A program made the position numbers and the translations under genes. 64,000 bases of DNA from Paraburkholderia bryophila. GTDB lineage: Bacteria > Pseudomonadota > Gammaproteobacteria > Burkholderiales > Burkholderiaceae. The notes under the pieces were generated by a model, which was given only the letters and a program-made list of their open reading frames with translations, did not search any database and was not told where the DNA came from. Shown here in pieces: positions 51,312-59,492 of the stretch (position 1 is the stretch's first letter; each line of letters opens with the position of its first letter). Where the stretch lies: NCBI RefSeq assembly GCF_003269035.1, contig NZ_QLTK01000005.1, positions 1 to 64,000 of the forward strand, written 5' to 3'.

Positions 51312-52132
51312 GACCGATCCTTGCCGCGTGCGGTCATCTGACGGAATACCTGGCGGAAACCGAAGTACGCGATCGCGTCTTTCATGTTCGAGATGAAGCG
51401 GCGCCACGGCCGCATGTTCGGGTCGGTCACGTATTCGAACGTCAGCGACACGCGCATTTCGTTCGCGCCGGCCGGCGTGATGCGATGGCGCAGTTTGTCG
51501 CCGTCGAAAAACACGAGGCCGCCGGGCGGAATTTGCACCGAGCCCGGTTGATCCGGCACATCCGGATTGCGTGTGTGCAACTCATAGTCGAGCCGGCACG
51601 ACGATTCGTCGATCACGCCGAGCAACAGGGTGTAGCGGCGGCCGTCATAGTACGAAGTATCGTAGTGCCAGCCGATGTGGTCGCCCGGTCGCGTGTAGTA
51701 GTACAACGCGTACGCATGCGGATCGTCGGCGGGCGAAAGCTGCAGTTTGTCGCCGCTCAGTTGCTCGAGCCAGCCGATCAGTTCCTTCGAGCGGTACAGC
51801 TCGGCGATAAAAGGCGCGAGGCGGTCGATCGTATGACGGCTGACGCTGCCGCCCTGCTTGTGACCCGGCAGATAGTTGCGGTTGACTTCGTCGAGCAGCG
51901 AACGCGCGCTGTGGGCGAGCTGGGCGGTGACTTCCGGCGCGAGAAAATCTTCCATATAGAGGAACGCGCCCTGGTCCGCGAAATCCTTGCGCAAACGCGG
52001 GTTGTCGAACGTCCGCGTGCGGCCCGACACCGCGCGGTCCGCGTTCGGTGCGGCGGCGGAAGGCGCCGCCGAAGCCGGCGAGCGTTCGGCTGAAACGGGA
52101 GCGATCACGTCGTCGTTGGCTTGCGTACTCAT
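51308..52132 (-). CDS. 2-oxoglutarate/Fe(II)-dependent oxygenase (HalD/BesD-like fold)
   Basis: This 274-residue protein has a disordered N-terminus (about 1-45, Ala/Pro/Ser-rich) and a jelly-roll oxygenase domain. The metal triad is H156/D158 in HYDTSYYDG and H216 in DKLRHRI, and R227 probably binds 2-oxoglutarate. Halogenases of the BesD type replace the Asp with Gly. Here the Asp is kept, so hydroxylation is expected. Both ends of the gene overlap neighbours by four bases. The substrate is probably the head group or lipid made by the operon. Confidence 0.82.
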   Translation of the reverse strand: MSTQANDDVIAPVSAERSPASAAPSAAAPNADRAVSGRTRTFDNPRLRKDFADQGAFLYMEDFLAPEVTAQLAHSARSLLDEVNRNYLPGHKQGGSVSRHTIDRLAPFIAELYRSKELIGWLEQLSGDKLQLSPADDPHAYALYYYTRPGDHIGWHYDTSYYDGRRYTLLLGVIDESSCRLDYELHTRNPDVPDQPGSVQIPPGGLVFFDGDKLRHRITPAGANEMRVSLTFEYVTDPNMRPWRRFISNMKDAIAYFGFRQVFRQMTARGKDRS

Positions 52133-52836
52133 TCGCTGGCCCACATCCGACGGGGTTCGGAAGCGCTGGCGGTCACGACCGGCGCCACAGCGGCAGCGGC
52201 TCGGCGCGCCACACGCCAGTAATCGACCACCACCCACGCGGCGAACAGCGGCGCGCCAATCGAGGCCACCACGACGAACGGCATCACGACGCTCATTAGC
52301 GTGACAATGGGTAGCAGGTACAGCACGTCTTCGGTTTCGAAACCGCCGACCGAGGCCTGCCTGGTGCCCGCCTTGCCCGCCATTTCCTCGATACGCATGC
52401 GCAGGAAGAAAATTAGCGCAACGGCCACGCCGGCCAGCGCGCCAAGCCAGCCCGGTTCGACCTTCAGACCGCCAATGTGTGCCGCGCCCACACCCATTCC
52501 CATACCGATGAACAGCATGACGGTGACGGCTGCGTCGCAAGCGAGGTCGTAAAAATGACCGATTCGGCTGGACTTCCCGCCGATGCGCGCGAGTTCGCCG
52601 TCCGTATGGTCGACGAAGTTCGACAGCACGATCAGGAAGGCGCCGGCATTGGCCCACGCGAAACCGCCGCGCGCGAGGCACAGCGCACCCGCCAGCCCGA
52701 TCAGCAGGCGCAGCGTGGTGAGGTGGTTCGGCGTGACCCAGGTGTTCACGAGCGGTGTCACGAGTCGGCGGGCGAGCCGCGCGTCCCATGTTCTGGGCGG
52801 CGGAACGTTAATTGGAGTTTGGGGTCGCGAATTCAT
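52129..52836 (-). CDS. CDP-alcohol phosphatidyltransferase-family protein
   Basis: This 235-residue membrane enzyme contains the complete CDP-alcohol phosphotransferase motif D-x2-DG-x2-AR-x8-G-x3-D-x3-D, from DHTDGELAR to GHFYDLACD (about residues 77-102). About five or six hydrophobic segments follow. It would displace CMP from a CDP-alcohol to make a phospholipid or phosphodiester product. It is the first gene of a four-gene overlapping operon. The start was set at 52836 (MNSRPQTP). The exact alcohol cannot be assigned; phosphatidyl-inositol-, serine- or choline-type products are all possible. Confidence 0.88.
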   Translation of the reverse strand: MNSRPQTPINVPPPRTWDARLARRLVTPLVNTWVTPNHLTTLRLLIGLAGALCLARGGFAWANAGAFLIVLSNFVDHTDGELARIGGKSSRIGHFYDLACDAAVTVMLFIGMGMGVGAAHIGGLKVEPGWLGALAGVAVALIFFLRMRIEEMAGKAGTRQASVGGFETEDVLYLLPIVTLMSVVMPFVVVASIGAPLFAAWVVVDYWRVARRAAAAVAPVVTASASEPRRMWASE

Positions 52837-53076
52837 AACCCGGAAATATATACGGGATCGAGAAAGATTGCTTTCTTCCCGGCCGTTTCTTTGAGGTGGG
52901 ATCATTACCGCGACAGGTTAGCGGATGAGCAGAATCTGCTGAATCGATATAAAGTGCGAATCCAGTTGCGCCTGCCATGCAGGATCTCTTCGATGCGCAA
53001 CGTATTTTCGGGACCGACGCGACGCCGCCACCCGTTGCGAACACACTACATCGAACCCTGATTGCCGTTCACCTTT
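52837..53076. promoter_or_regulatory. divergent spacer with AGAAAG-N4-CTTTCT dyad
   Basis: This 240-base spacer drives the lipid operon leftwards and a secreted-protein gene rightwards. A perfect dyad AGAAAG-ATTG-CTTTCT is at 52861-52876, only 25 bases ahead of the CDP-alcohol enzyme start. It is a possible operator or an early hairpin. Confidence 0.4.
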
Positions 53077-53508
53077 ATGAAACGTTTGTTTTGCTCCGTA
53101 GCGCTTGCGCTGGCCGCCACGCTACCCCTTACCAGCCATGCCGTTGCCCTCGACGCGCCGCTCGCGTGCGATGAAAGCGGCCATCAGTTCATCGCCGATC
53201 TCGCGCAGCAGCAATTGATCGATCCGAAGCCGACGCGCGTGGAGAGCAATTCGATCAACGCCTTCTCGCCGACGTCCGGCGCCGATCTGACCGCTTACGG
53301 ATTCCGTATCTTCGCGGTGGTCGGCTACGAAAAAGACGACCCGATGTTCCGCGTCGGCGACGGCGAACCGCTCGCCCGTTCCGCCTACGGCGTGGTGGTG
53401 TTCGGTAGCCAATCGAAAGTGCAGAGCGCGATTACGGCTGCGGGCAGCACGGCGATCGTGCATCGCGTGGCGCCGCTGATCACGGCGATTTTCTGCAAGC
53501 GGAATTGA
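53077..53508 (+). CDS. secreted hypothetical protein (143 residues)
   Basis: The protein has a clear signal peptide, MKRLFCSVALALAATLPLTSHA, with cleavage expected after SHA. The mature part contains two cysteines (LACDESG and FCKRN at the very end) that could form a disulfide. It has mixed alpha/beta character (YGFRIFAVVGYEKDDPMFRVGDGE). I do not recognise a family. It is monocistronic with a terminator after it. Confidence 0.7.
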   Translation: MKRLFCSVALALAATLPLTSHAVALDAPLACDESGHQFIADLAQQQLIDPKPTRVESNSINAFSPTSGADLTAYGFRIFAVVGYEKDDPMFRVGDGEPLARSAYGVVVFGSQSKVQSAITAAGSTAIVHRVAPLITAIFCKRN

Positions 53509-53540
53509 GGCGGTGCGGCGCTAGCGCGCCCGCGAAGCGA

Positions 53541-53570
53541 CGAGGCCCCCATGTGGGGCCTCGCCTGTTT
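53541..53570. terminator. terminator hairpin
   Basis: A 9-bp perfect GC-rich stem (53541-53549 with 53555-53563) is followed by a short T run at 53568-53570. It lies 33 bases past the secreted-protein stop and before the convergent PhoX gene. Confidence 0.7.
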
Positions 53571-53647
53571 CCGGCGCATGGAAACGGCACTAGTGGCGGT
53601 GGAGGCTCGGATCGCGAATGGGTTCGCCCCACTCCGAGCCCTTCCCC

Positions 53648-55624
53648 TTAAAGCTTCACCGCCGCCGGATCCGCCGTCAGATACCCGACCGACGCGCCGA
53701 ACCGGTCCTTATAGTTCGCGCGCACCAGCGGCTCGAGCGTGTCCCGCAACGACTGCGTATGCTGGCTGCCCCAGTCGCCCGCGTGCTGGAAGTTGCTCAT
53801 GATGTAAGTCCAGCCGTTGAGCTCGTCGACCGCGTGCAAGCCGGTCGATTCGGCGCCAGCCGGCGTCGACAGCAAACGCGTGAGCTGTTTCGTGTCGACG
53901 TTGTACGCCCACAGGAAATTGTTCACGTGGTAGCCGCTGTCCTCGCCGATAAACAAGGTGCGCAGTTTCTCCGAGAACTTCAGATTGTCCGGATTCGCGA
54001 CCCGCTCCGGATCGGCCTTGTTGCCGAGCGCGTCGGCGGTGATGTCCTTGCCGACCAGCAGCGCGCTGGTATGCACCGGCACCCACTCGCTGTTGATCGC
54101 CGCGCCGCCGTTGTCCTTCTGACCGCCCGCGAGCTTGTGCTGAAGCACGCCACCGGCGTTGATCGCGGCATCGACGGAAATGTTGCTCTCCGCATTCCAG
54201 CCTTTCGCCGTATTGCCCTTCACCATCGAATCGACGATGTTCTGCAACGCCGAGTAGGCGATCTTGTCTTTAATGTTGACCGTCGTGCCTTCCATCTTCG
54301 TGAAGCCCATGCTACCGCCCGCCAGGAACGCGTAACGATGGGTTTCGAGGAACGCCGCGACCTTTTCCTTGCCCGGCACGATGCGAACCCACTGCGCGAC
54401 GCCGCCGGCGAAAACCTTCTTATAGCTGGCGTCGGCCGGATCGGTCCATTTGACGTCCATCACGTCCTGCGGACGGTTCGATTTCGCCATCGCCTCGACT
54501 TCCGCGCTCGTCGCGTGGCCGAGCTTGATCCACGACAGGTCGGCGCCCGCGGCGGCCGGATCGACCGAGAAACCCGCGCCCACTTTCGCGACATACAACG
54601 TGCCGGCCGACAGATCCTTCTCCACGTCGGCCACGAACATGAAGAGGCCGCTGTTGGTCGCGTCGTCGCCCATCAGCACCGTGCGGTTGTCCGGCATCAC
54701 CTGCACGAGTTCGTGCGAAATACGTCCGAGACAGTAGTGTTTTTTAACGCTGCCGGTGCCGTCCGCCTTGACCGTGATCTCGGGCAGATGCCCATAAAGG
54801 TACGGGTTGAAGGCGATGTTCGTGTTGCCGTACAGGTTCTCGTTGTACGCCTTGTATTGCGCGAGGTTGCTCGTGCTGATCGTGAACGCGTCCGGCTCGT
54901 ACTCCTCGCTGGACAGGTGCGTATTCCATGGCGAAAGACTCGCGCCGCACGTGATCCACAGGCCATTCGCGGGCGACGTGTCGACGTTGTGGTACTTCAC
55001 GAGCGACAGCTTGCCGGTAGCGGGATCCTGGTCCAGCGTCAGCACGGCGATCGGCGACGGCAGACGACCGTACATATCCGAGCCGGACTGCGAGCGCGTG
55101 GTGTATTCGAACTGGACCACGGCGAACACCGTGTTGCCCTTCACGCCGGCCACCTTGGCGCCGTCGATCTTCAGCAGCGACGTGCCGTCCGGCGAGTCCG
55201 AGAAAAACTGGCGCCGTTGCGCGGGCACCGTGTCGTCGTAGATAGGCTGATTGTTGATGTCGAAGTAACCGCCCGCCAGCACGGTGCCGCCCTTGCCGTC
55301 CGGCACCATGTCGCCGGTCATGAAGAACGGCTGATAGGCAAGCTTATAGGCCCGTTTGGAGCCGTCGGAATACGACACGGTCAGGCTGGAGCCGACGGTG
55401 GTGGTCGCCATCAGCGCCGGATTGGCCAGCGACGGCGCCGGCATGCCGGCAAACGAAGCCGACGTGAAGTTCGCGACGGGCGTGGCCGCCGGGCCGGCCA
55501 GATCGTTGCCGCCGCCGCAGGCGGTCAGCATCGACGCCGTGGCAAGGCCGCCTAACGGCAGCATCGGCGCACCGGCCAGGAGTTTGAGGGCCTTGCGGCG
55601 GGAAAGATCGAACGGCTCTGCCAT
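53648..55624 (-). CDS. PhoX/DUF839-family protein, Tat-exported lipoprotein
   Basis: This 658-residue protein has a twin-arginine signal (LSRRKALKLLAG, residues 7-18) ending in a lipobox LTAC at C36, so it is probably a Tat-exported lipoprotein. The mature part is a PhoX-type beta-propeller (DMVPDGKGGTVLAGGYFDI, SLSPWNTHLSSEEYEPD, IGEDSGYHVNNFLWAYN). PhoX proteins are calcium/iron-dependent alkaline phosphatases made under phosphate starvation. A PHO-box-like sequence lies about 120 bases upstream, supporting this reading. Many DUF839 proteins remain untested, so phosphatase activity is inferred. Confidence 0.87.
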   Translation of the reverse strand: MAEPFDLSRRKALKLLAGAPMLPLGGLATASMLTACGGGNDLAGPAATPVANFTSASFAGMPAPSLANPALMATTTVGSSLTVSYSDGSKRAYKLAYQPFFMTGDMVPDGKGGTVLAGGYFDINNQPIYDDTVPAQRRQFFSDSPDGTSLLKIDGAKVAGVKGNTVFAVVQFEYTTRSQSGSDMYGRLPSPIAVLTLDQDPATGKLSLVKYHNVDTSPANGLWITCGASLSPWNTHLSSEEYEPDAFTISTSNLAQYKAYNENLYGNTNIAFNPYLYGHLPEITVKADGTGSVKKHYCLGRISHELVQVMPDNRTVLMGDDATNSGLFMFVADVEKDLSAGTLYVAKVGAGFSVDPAAAGADLSWIKLGHATSAEVEAMAKSNRPQDVMDVKWTDPADASYKKVFAGGVAQWVRIVPGKEKVAAFLETHRYAFLAGGSMGFTKMEGTTVNIKDKIAYSALQNIVDSMVKGNTAKGWNAESNISVDAAINAGGVLQHKLAGGQKDNGGAAINSEWVPVHTSALLVGKDITADALGNKADPERVANPDNLKFSEKLRTLFIGEDSGYHVNNFLWAYNVDTKQLTRLLSTPAGAESTGLHAVDELNGWTYIMSNFQHAGDWGSQHTQSLRDTLEPLVRANYKDRFGASVGYLTADPAAVKL

Positions 55625-55742
55625 GTTGTTGTGATCCAGGGTTCGGGTAGCGTGGGTGAATGCACAGTCGGCACGCACTCAGACCCAAAACCGCATGGCT
55701 CACGCTCGCGCCGCTATGACGCGAGGATTCTATGAAGTGAAT

Positions 55743-55760
55743 GTGAAAGTATATTGACAG
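55743..55760 (-). promoter_or_regulatory. PHO-box-like sequence upstream of the PhoX gene
   Basis: Read on the minus strand this is CTGTCAA-TATA-CTTTCAC, two 7-base repeats with a four-base AT spacer. It differs from the PHO consensus repeats (CTGTCAT/CTGTCAC) at one position in each repeat. It is 119 bases from the PhoX start. Confidence 0.65.
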
Positions 55761-55834
55761 CTATTGGTAATGTTTAATTTGGCTTTCTGTCAGTCAACCG
55801 CGCAATCCGGTGCCGTGTGTCGCTTTCCCTGCCG

Positions 55835-56371
55835 TTACCCCGGCCGACGAAACTCGTTTTCGACCCACGCAACGGCGCTCGCCTTGCTGAGTTTGAAGTT
55901 CGGCGCGACCTGAACTTGCGCGAGCTGTTCGCCGAACTGGTCGAGCGCGGTCAGCAGCGCGTACGGCTCGATGTCGTCGGGAACGATGTCTAGTGTGATG
56001 TCGAGTTCGTCGTTGCCGTCGGCGCTCGACACCCGCACTTCTTTATGCAGTTGCGCGCGCAGTTGCTGTTCGTGACGGCGTAGCACTTCCGACGCGGTCT
56101 TCACCAGCGTGTTGAACGCCGAGGTGTCGAGCGGCTTCGGATCTTTCTTGTTGCGGCCCATGGTCCACGGTCCGACGAGCGCCGGTTCCGCTTCGCCATC
56201 TTTGATCATGGCGACGGCCCAGCCTTCGTCGTCTTCGTTCTTGATGACGCGCGCGGTCCAGCCGTCGTCGCGCCACAAGCGTGCTTCATGTACGGTTTCG
56301 TCCAGTTCGGACGAGCCTTCCGTCGTGATATCGGCAGCATTGTCGGACGATGGAAGGGGGATGTCGGTCAT
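55835..56371 (-). CDS. conserved hypothetical protein (178 residues)
   Basis: This acidic soluble protein begins MTDIPLPSSDNAADITTEGSS. It contains ARLWRDDGWTARVIKNEDDEGWAVAMIKDG, ALVGPWTMGRNKKDPKPLD and a C-terminal ASAVAWVENEFRRPG. No signal peptide, membrane segment or catalytic motif is visible. It looks like a Burkholderiales-restricted conserved protein. The start at 56371 follows the conserved reading. It lies upstream of the PhoX promoter on the same strand but about 210 bases away. Confidence 0.72.
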   Translation of the reverse strand: MTDIPLPSSDNAADITTEGSSELDETVHEARLWRDDGWTARVIKNEDDEGWAVAMIKDGEAEPALVGPWTMGRNKKDPKPLDTSAFNTLVKTASEVLRRHEQQLRAQLHKEVRVSSADGNDELDITLDIVPDDIEPYALLTALDQFGEQLAQVQVAPNFKLSKASAVAWVENEFRRPG

Positions 56372-56997
56372 TACAGGTTTACTCACGTTCGCGGGGCGGA
56401 AACACATCTGAAGCACACGATTCTACCTGCCCGGCTCGTGCCCAATGTGGCCCTCTGACGAACGGACAAGCCTGAGCGAGCCCGACAAGACCCGAAATAT
56501 TCTGTTTCCTTATTCTCGTAAACTTATAAATCAATTATAAAAAGTTTATAAAAAAACGCGGCCCGTGGGCCGCGTATAAAAGATGAAAAAGACACCCTTG
56601 GTCAAAGGGTGACTCAATTGTAGAGGCGAAATTCTCCGGGATAGATCATCTCAACCGGAAGAGTGATTTGCAGAAAACGCAATGAATCCACGGACTAACG
56701 CAATCCCTTGCCGATCCTTTCCCCGTAACGCACAGCGGGCAGCGTCGCGATCGAGCAACGTCGCACCATTGACAAGGCATTCACGAATTATCCGCCCCAT
56801 ACAATTCCCCTTTATTTATCCGCACTTACCTGTTTTCAATACGCCATTAAGAATTTGAAAATTTATTGTTGTGCCATATGCGATTAAAGATACGAATAGC
56901 AGGAATACACTTCGCTGCGGATCGTCAGGCAGCCGGCGGAATCGGCGGTCGGCACTGGAATGCGATTCTCTATGCACTGTCCCGGAGTTATCTAAAC
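56372..56997. promoter_or_regulatory. long AT-rich upstream region of the porin gene, with one hairpin
   Basis: This 626-base spacer is much richer in A/T than the rest of the window, especially 56505-56556. A hairpin-like inverted repeat (56556-56564 with 56567-56575, followed by TATAAAAG) lies in it, and a second weak one near 56592-56612. A possible -35 (TTGAAA at 56855) and -10 (TATGCG at 56877) pair lies about 120 bases ahead of the porin start. A long leader before a porin gene can carry post-transcriptional control, though I cannot show this. Confidence 0.45.
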
Positions 56998-58149
56998 ATG
57001 AAAAAAACCCTCATCGCAGCAGGTCTCATGGGCGCGCTCGCCTTCAGCGCTCACGCACAAAGCAGCGTCACGTTGTACGGCACGCTGGACGCCGGCCTCG
57101 TCTACTCGAACAACCAGGGCGGCCACAACAACTGGCAGCAAGGTAGCGGTTCGGTGTCGAACACGTACTTCGGCCTGCGTGGCAGCGAAGATCTCGGCGG
57201 CGGTCTGCACGCCATCTTCACGTTGGAAAACGGCTTCAACCTGAACAACGGCCAGGACACGGAAAGCAGCACGATGTTCAATCGCCAGGCCTTCGTCGGT
57301 TTGAAGAGCGATCAGTACGGTGCGCTGACGCTCGGCCGTCAATACGACTCCGTGGTCGATTACCTCGGGCCGCTGTCGGAAGCCGGCGCGGGCTATGGCA
57401 ACAACCTCGCGGCTCACCCGTTCGACAACGACAATCTGGACAACTCGTTCTCGATCAAGAACGCGGTGAAGTACACGAGCGCGAATTACGCGGGCCTGAA
57501 GTTCGGCGGCTTGTACGGTTTCAGCAACTCCGCCGGCCAGTTCTCGAACAACCGCGCATGGAGCGCCGGTGCTTCGTACGACAACGGTCCGTTGAGCGTC
57601 GCGGCGGCTTACCTGCAATTGAACCAGTCGGGCAGTTCGAACCTGGACGGCGCCGTGTCGCAAGGCGACGGCACCGCCGCTGTCGCGGCGAACCTGCAGC
57701 GCACGTTCGGCGCGGGCATCAACTACACGTACGGCCCGGCAACGGCCGGCTTCGTGTACACGCACACGCAACTGGACGGCATCACCGGCGTGGACGTCGG
57801 CGGCGTGACATTGCCGGGCATCTCGGGCACCAACCTGCATCTCGACAACTACGAGCTGAACGGCAAGTACGCGCTGACGCCGGCCTTGAGCCTTGCGGCG
57901 TCGTACACGTTCACCGACGGCAAGATGTCGGGTTCGAACGGCTCGGGGGATCCGAAGTGGCACACGGTCTCGCTGCAAGGCGACTACTCGCTGAGCAAAC
58001 GCACCGACGTGTACGTAGAAGGCGTGTATCAGCATGCGTCGGGCGAACTCGGCAACTTCGGCGCGAACGTTGCGTCGATCAACACGCTGGCGCCGTCGTC
58101 GACCGGCAATCAGGTGGCTGCGGCCGTCGGTCTGCGTCACCGCTTCTAA
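56998..58149 (+). CDS. Gram-negative porin (Burkholderiales OmpC-like)
   Basis: This 383-residue outer-membrane protein has a signal peptide MKKTLIAAGLMGALAFSAHA, then the porin start QSSVTLYGTLDAGLVYSNN. It continues with FGLRGSEDLGGGLHAIFTLENGF, TLGRQYDSVVDYLG and ends with a C-terminal Phe in AVGLRHRF, as expected for assembly by the BAM complex. It forms a general diffusion trimer in this family. The open frame extends upstream to 56866, but the signal peptide fixes the start at 56998. Confidence 0.95.
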   Translation: MKKTLIAAGLMGALAFSAHAQSSVTLYGTLDAGLVYSNNQGGHNNWQQGSGSVSNTYFGLRGSEDLGGGLHAIFTLENGFNLNNGQDTESSTMFNRQAFVGLKSDQYGALTLGRQYDSVVDYLGPLSEAGAGYGNNLAAHPFDNDNLDNSFSIKNAVKYTSANYAGLKFGGLYGFSNSAGQFSNNRAWSAGASYDNGPLSVAAAYLQLNQSGSSNLDGAVSQGDGTAAVAANLQRTFGAGINYTYGPATAGFVYTHTQLDGITGVDVGGVTLPGISGTNLHLDNYELNGKYALTPALSLAASYTFTDGKMSGSNGSGDPKWHTVSLQGDYSLSKRTDVYVEGVYQHASGELGNFGANVASINTLAPSSTGNQVAAAVGLRHRF

Positions 58150-58203
58150 GTTTTTTCCATGGTGTTTTGTGGAGCGGATCCATCGATCCGCTTTGCAACC
58201 GAA

Positions 58204-58236
58204 CCCGCGCGCGACACGATCGTGCGCGGGTTTTTT
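58204..58236 (+). terminator. rho-independent terminator of the porin gene
   Basis: The arms CCCGCGC (58204-58210) and GCGCGGG (58224-58230) pair around a 13-base loop and are followed by six T residues. Confidence 0.82.
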
Positions 58237-58442
58237 CATCGGCCTTACGGTTCGACGTGTAACGCAGGCAGATAGTGACGGCGGCGCCATGCGGTGGGTA
58301 TACTGAGCTCGGCTGCCTTGCCTGCCGCAATGTCATTGCGGTTGAACGGCGGCTTCGTCGCGAAGCATGACGCACACGTTGTATCGCGCTTCGCCCGCGC
58401 CCCAAGTTCCCGTGCCTGACCGGGGACGCCGACGACCGGATC

Positions 58443-58814
58443 ATGAAAAGACTTTTCCTGCTTGCGCCTGTTGTTTCCGTTGTCTCCGTTGTTGCCGTGA
58501 CGGCCTGCCTCACTGCCTGCGGTTCCTCCAGCGGTCCCATCCGCGACGCCTCCCAGCCGATGATGTACGTGTCCTCGCAACGCGCTCCCGCCTACATCGC
58601 CGATTGCCTCGAAAGCCACCTGTCGCGTATGCGCCTGTCGAACGTCGGCGGTGCGACCGAGATCGCCGTCGGCTCCGATTCGAACGACTCGTATTTCGTG
58701 ACGCTGACGCCGTACAACGCCGGCTCGGTCATCAAGGTGATGCATCCGGCGAACGCGCCGGACGATCCGCCTGAACCGGAAATGCGCTTCGATATTGCAC
58801 GCTGCGCGACCTGA
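58443..58814 (+). CDS. putative lipoprotein (123 residues)
   Basis: The N-terminus MKRLFLLAPVVSVVSVVAVTA is a signal sequence with two possible lipid-attachment cysteines: C22 in VTAC and C26 in LTACGSS. The mature part has two further Cys (DCLESH and ARCAT) and a beta-rich middle (TEIAVGSDSNDSYFVTL). I do not recognise a named family. It is monocistronic and lies 293 bases after the porin gene. Confidence 0.72.
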   Translation: MKRLFLLAPVVSVVSVVAVTACLTACGSSSGPIRDASQPMMYVSSQRAPAYIADCLESHLSRMRLSNVGGATEIAVGSDSNDSYFVTLTPYNAGSVIKVMHPANAPDDPPEPEMRFDIARCAT

Positions 58815-58854
58815 GATTCGAGTCGCCTGTTTGCAGTTTGAAGGCCACGCCGAA

Positions 58855-58899
58855 CCGCGAATTTTTTTAACTCGCGGATCGGCTATTTTTTTATCCGCG
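58855..58899. promoter_or_regulatory. two mutually exclusive hairpins ahead of the YdjM-like gene
   Basis: Arm 1 CCGCGA (58855-58860) can pair with arm 2 TCGCGG (58872-58877). Arm 2 extended (CGCGGAT, 58873-58879) can instead pair with arm 3 ATCCGCG (58893-58899). Loops contain runs of T. This competing geometry is like an attenuator, but it may also be a simple terminator for the lipoprotein gene. Confidence 0.5.
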
Positions 58900-58948
58900 C
58901 TTCTGCGAACATAGCCGCCCTTTGTTCTTCCAGACGGCGCGAGTTTCG

Positions 58949-59464
58949 ATGGCATCCAGCAAAGCACATCACGCAACCGGGTTTGCGGCCGGCGTCATCG
59001 CGGCGGCGGTGGTCGCGCGTGTCGGCGGCGGCGGTCCGTTTCATCTCGGTGTGTTGCTGAGCTTTATCACGGGCGTGGCGGGCAGTACCGCGCCGGATTG
59101 GCTCGAAGTGGCGTGGTGGTCACGCGCGCGTCGTCTGTGGATCACGCATCGCACGCTGACGCATTGGGGCGTGGGTTGGCTCGCGTTGCTCGCGGCGTCG
59201 TATCACTGGCTCGGGCATTCGGTCTATGCCGCGCCGGCGTTCGGCTTCGCGTGCGGCGGCCTGATGCATCTGCTGGCCGACTGGCCGAATCCGCTCGGCG
59301 TGCCGTGGATCGCCGGCCGGCATTCGTTGAATCTGTGGAACAGCGGACACTGCGATCTGATCGTGGTGGCCGCTTCGTGGGTCGCGGCGTGGTTCGTCGG
59401 TCAGCATGTCTGGCTACATGGCGTGCATGGGCTCACGATGCTGCGCTATTTGCGAGCGGGGTAA
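58949..59464 (+). CDS. YdjM-like membrane-bound metal-dependent hydrolase (DUF457)
   Basis: This 171-residue protein has about four hydrophobic segments and the metal-ligand pattern of the YdjM/DUF457 family: SSKAHHATGFAAG early, TAPDWLE, then HRTLTHWGVGWL and LMHLLADWPNPLG with further His/Asp. The activity of such proteins is not firmly known. The start was set at ATG 58949. It is a single gene converging with the AraC gene. Confidence 0.8.
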   Translation: MASSKAHHATGFAAGVIAAAVVARVGGGGPFHLGVLLSFITGVAGSTAPDWLEVAWWSRARRLWITHRTLTHWGVGWLALLAASYHWLGHSVYAAPAFGFACGGLMHLLADWPNPLGVPWIAGRHSLNLWNSGHCDLIVVAASWVAAWFVGQHVWLHGVHGLTMLRYLRAG

Positions 59465-59492
59465 TCGTCACGATGGCGAGAAGCCCGGCGGA

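Noticed and set aside
51308..52132. Labelling the oxygenase as a halogenase
   Set aside because: The Asp of the iron site is present, while halogenases of this fold carry Gly there.
53618..55555. 645-residue plus-strand frame opposite the PhoX gene
   Set aside because: No signal peptide or motif is found. The minus-strand Tat lipoprotein accounts for the sequence.
56992..58290. 432-residue minus-strand frame opposite the porin
   Set aside because: Arg/Val/His-rich shadow. The porin is unambiguous.
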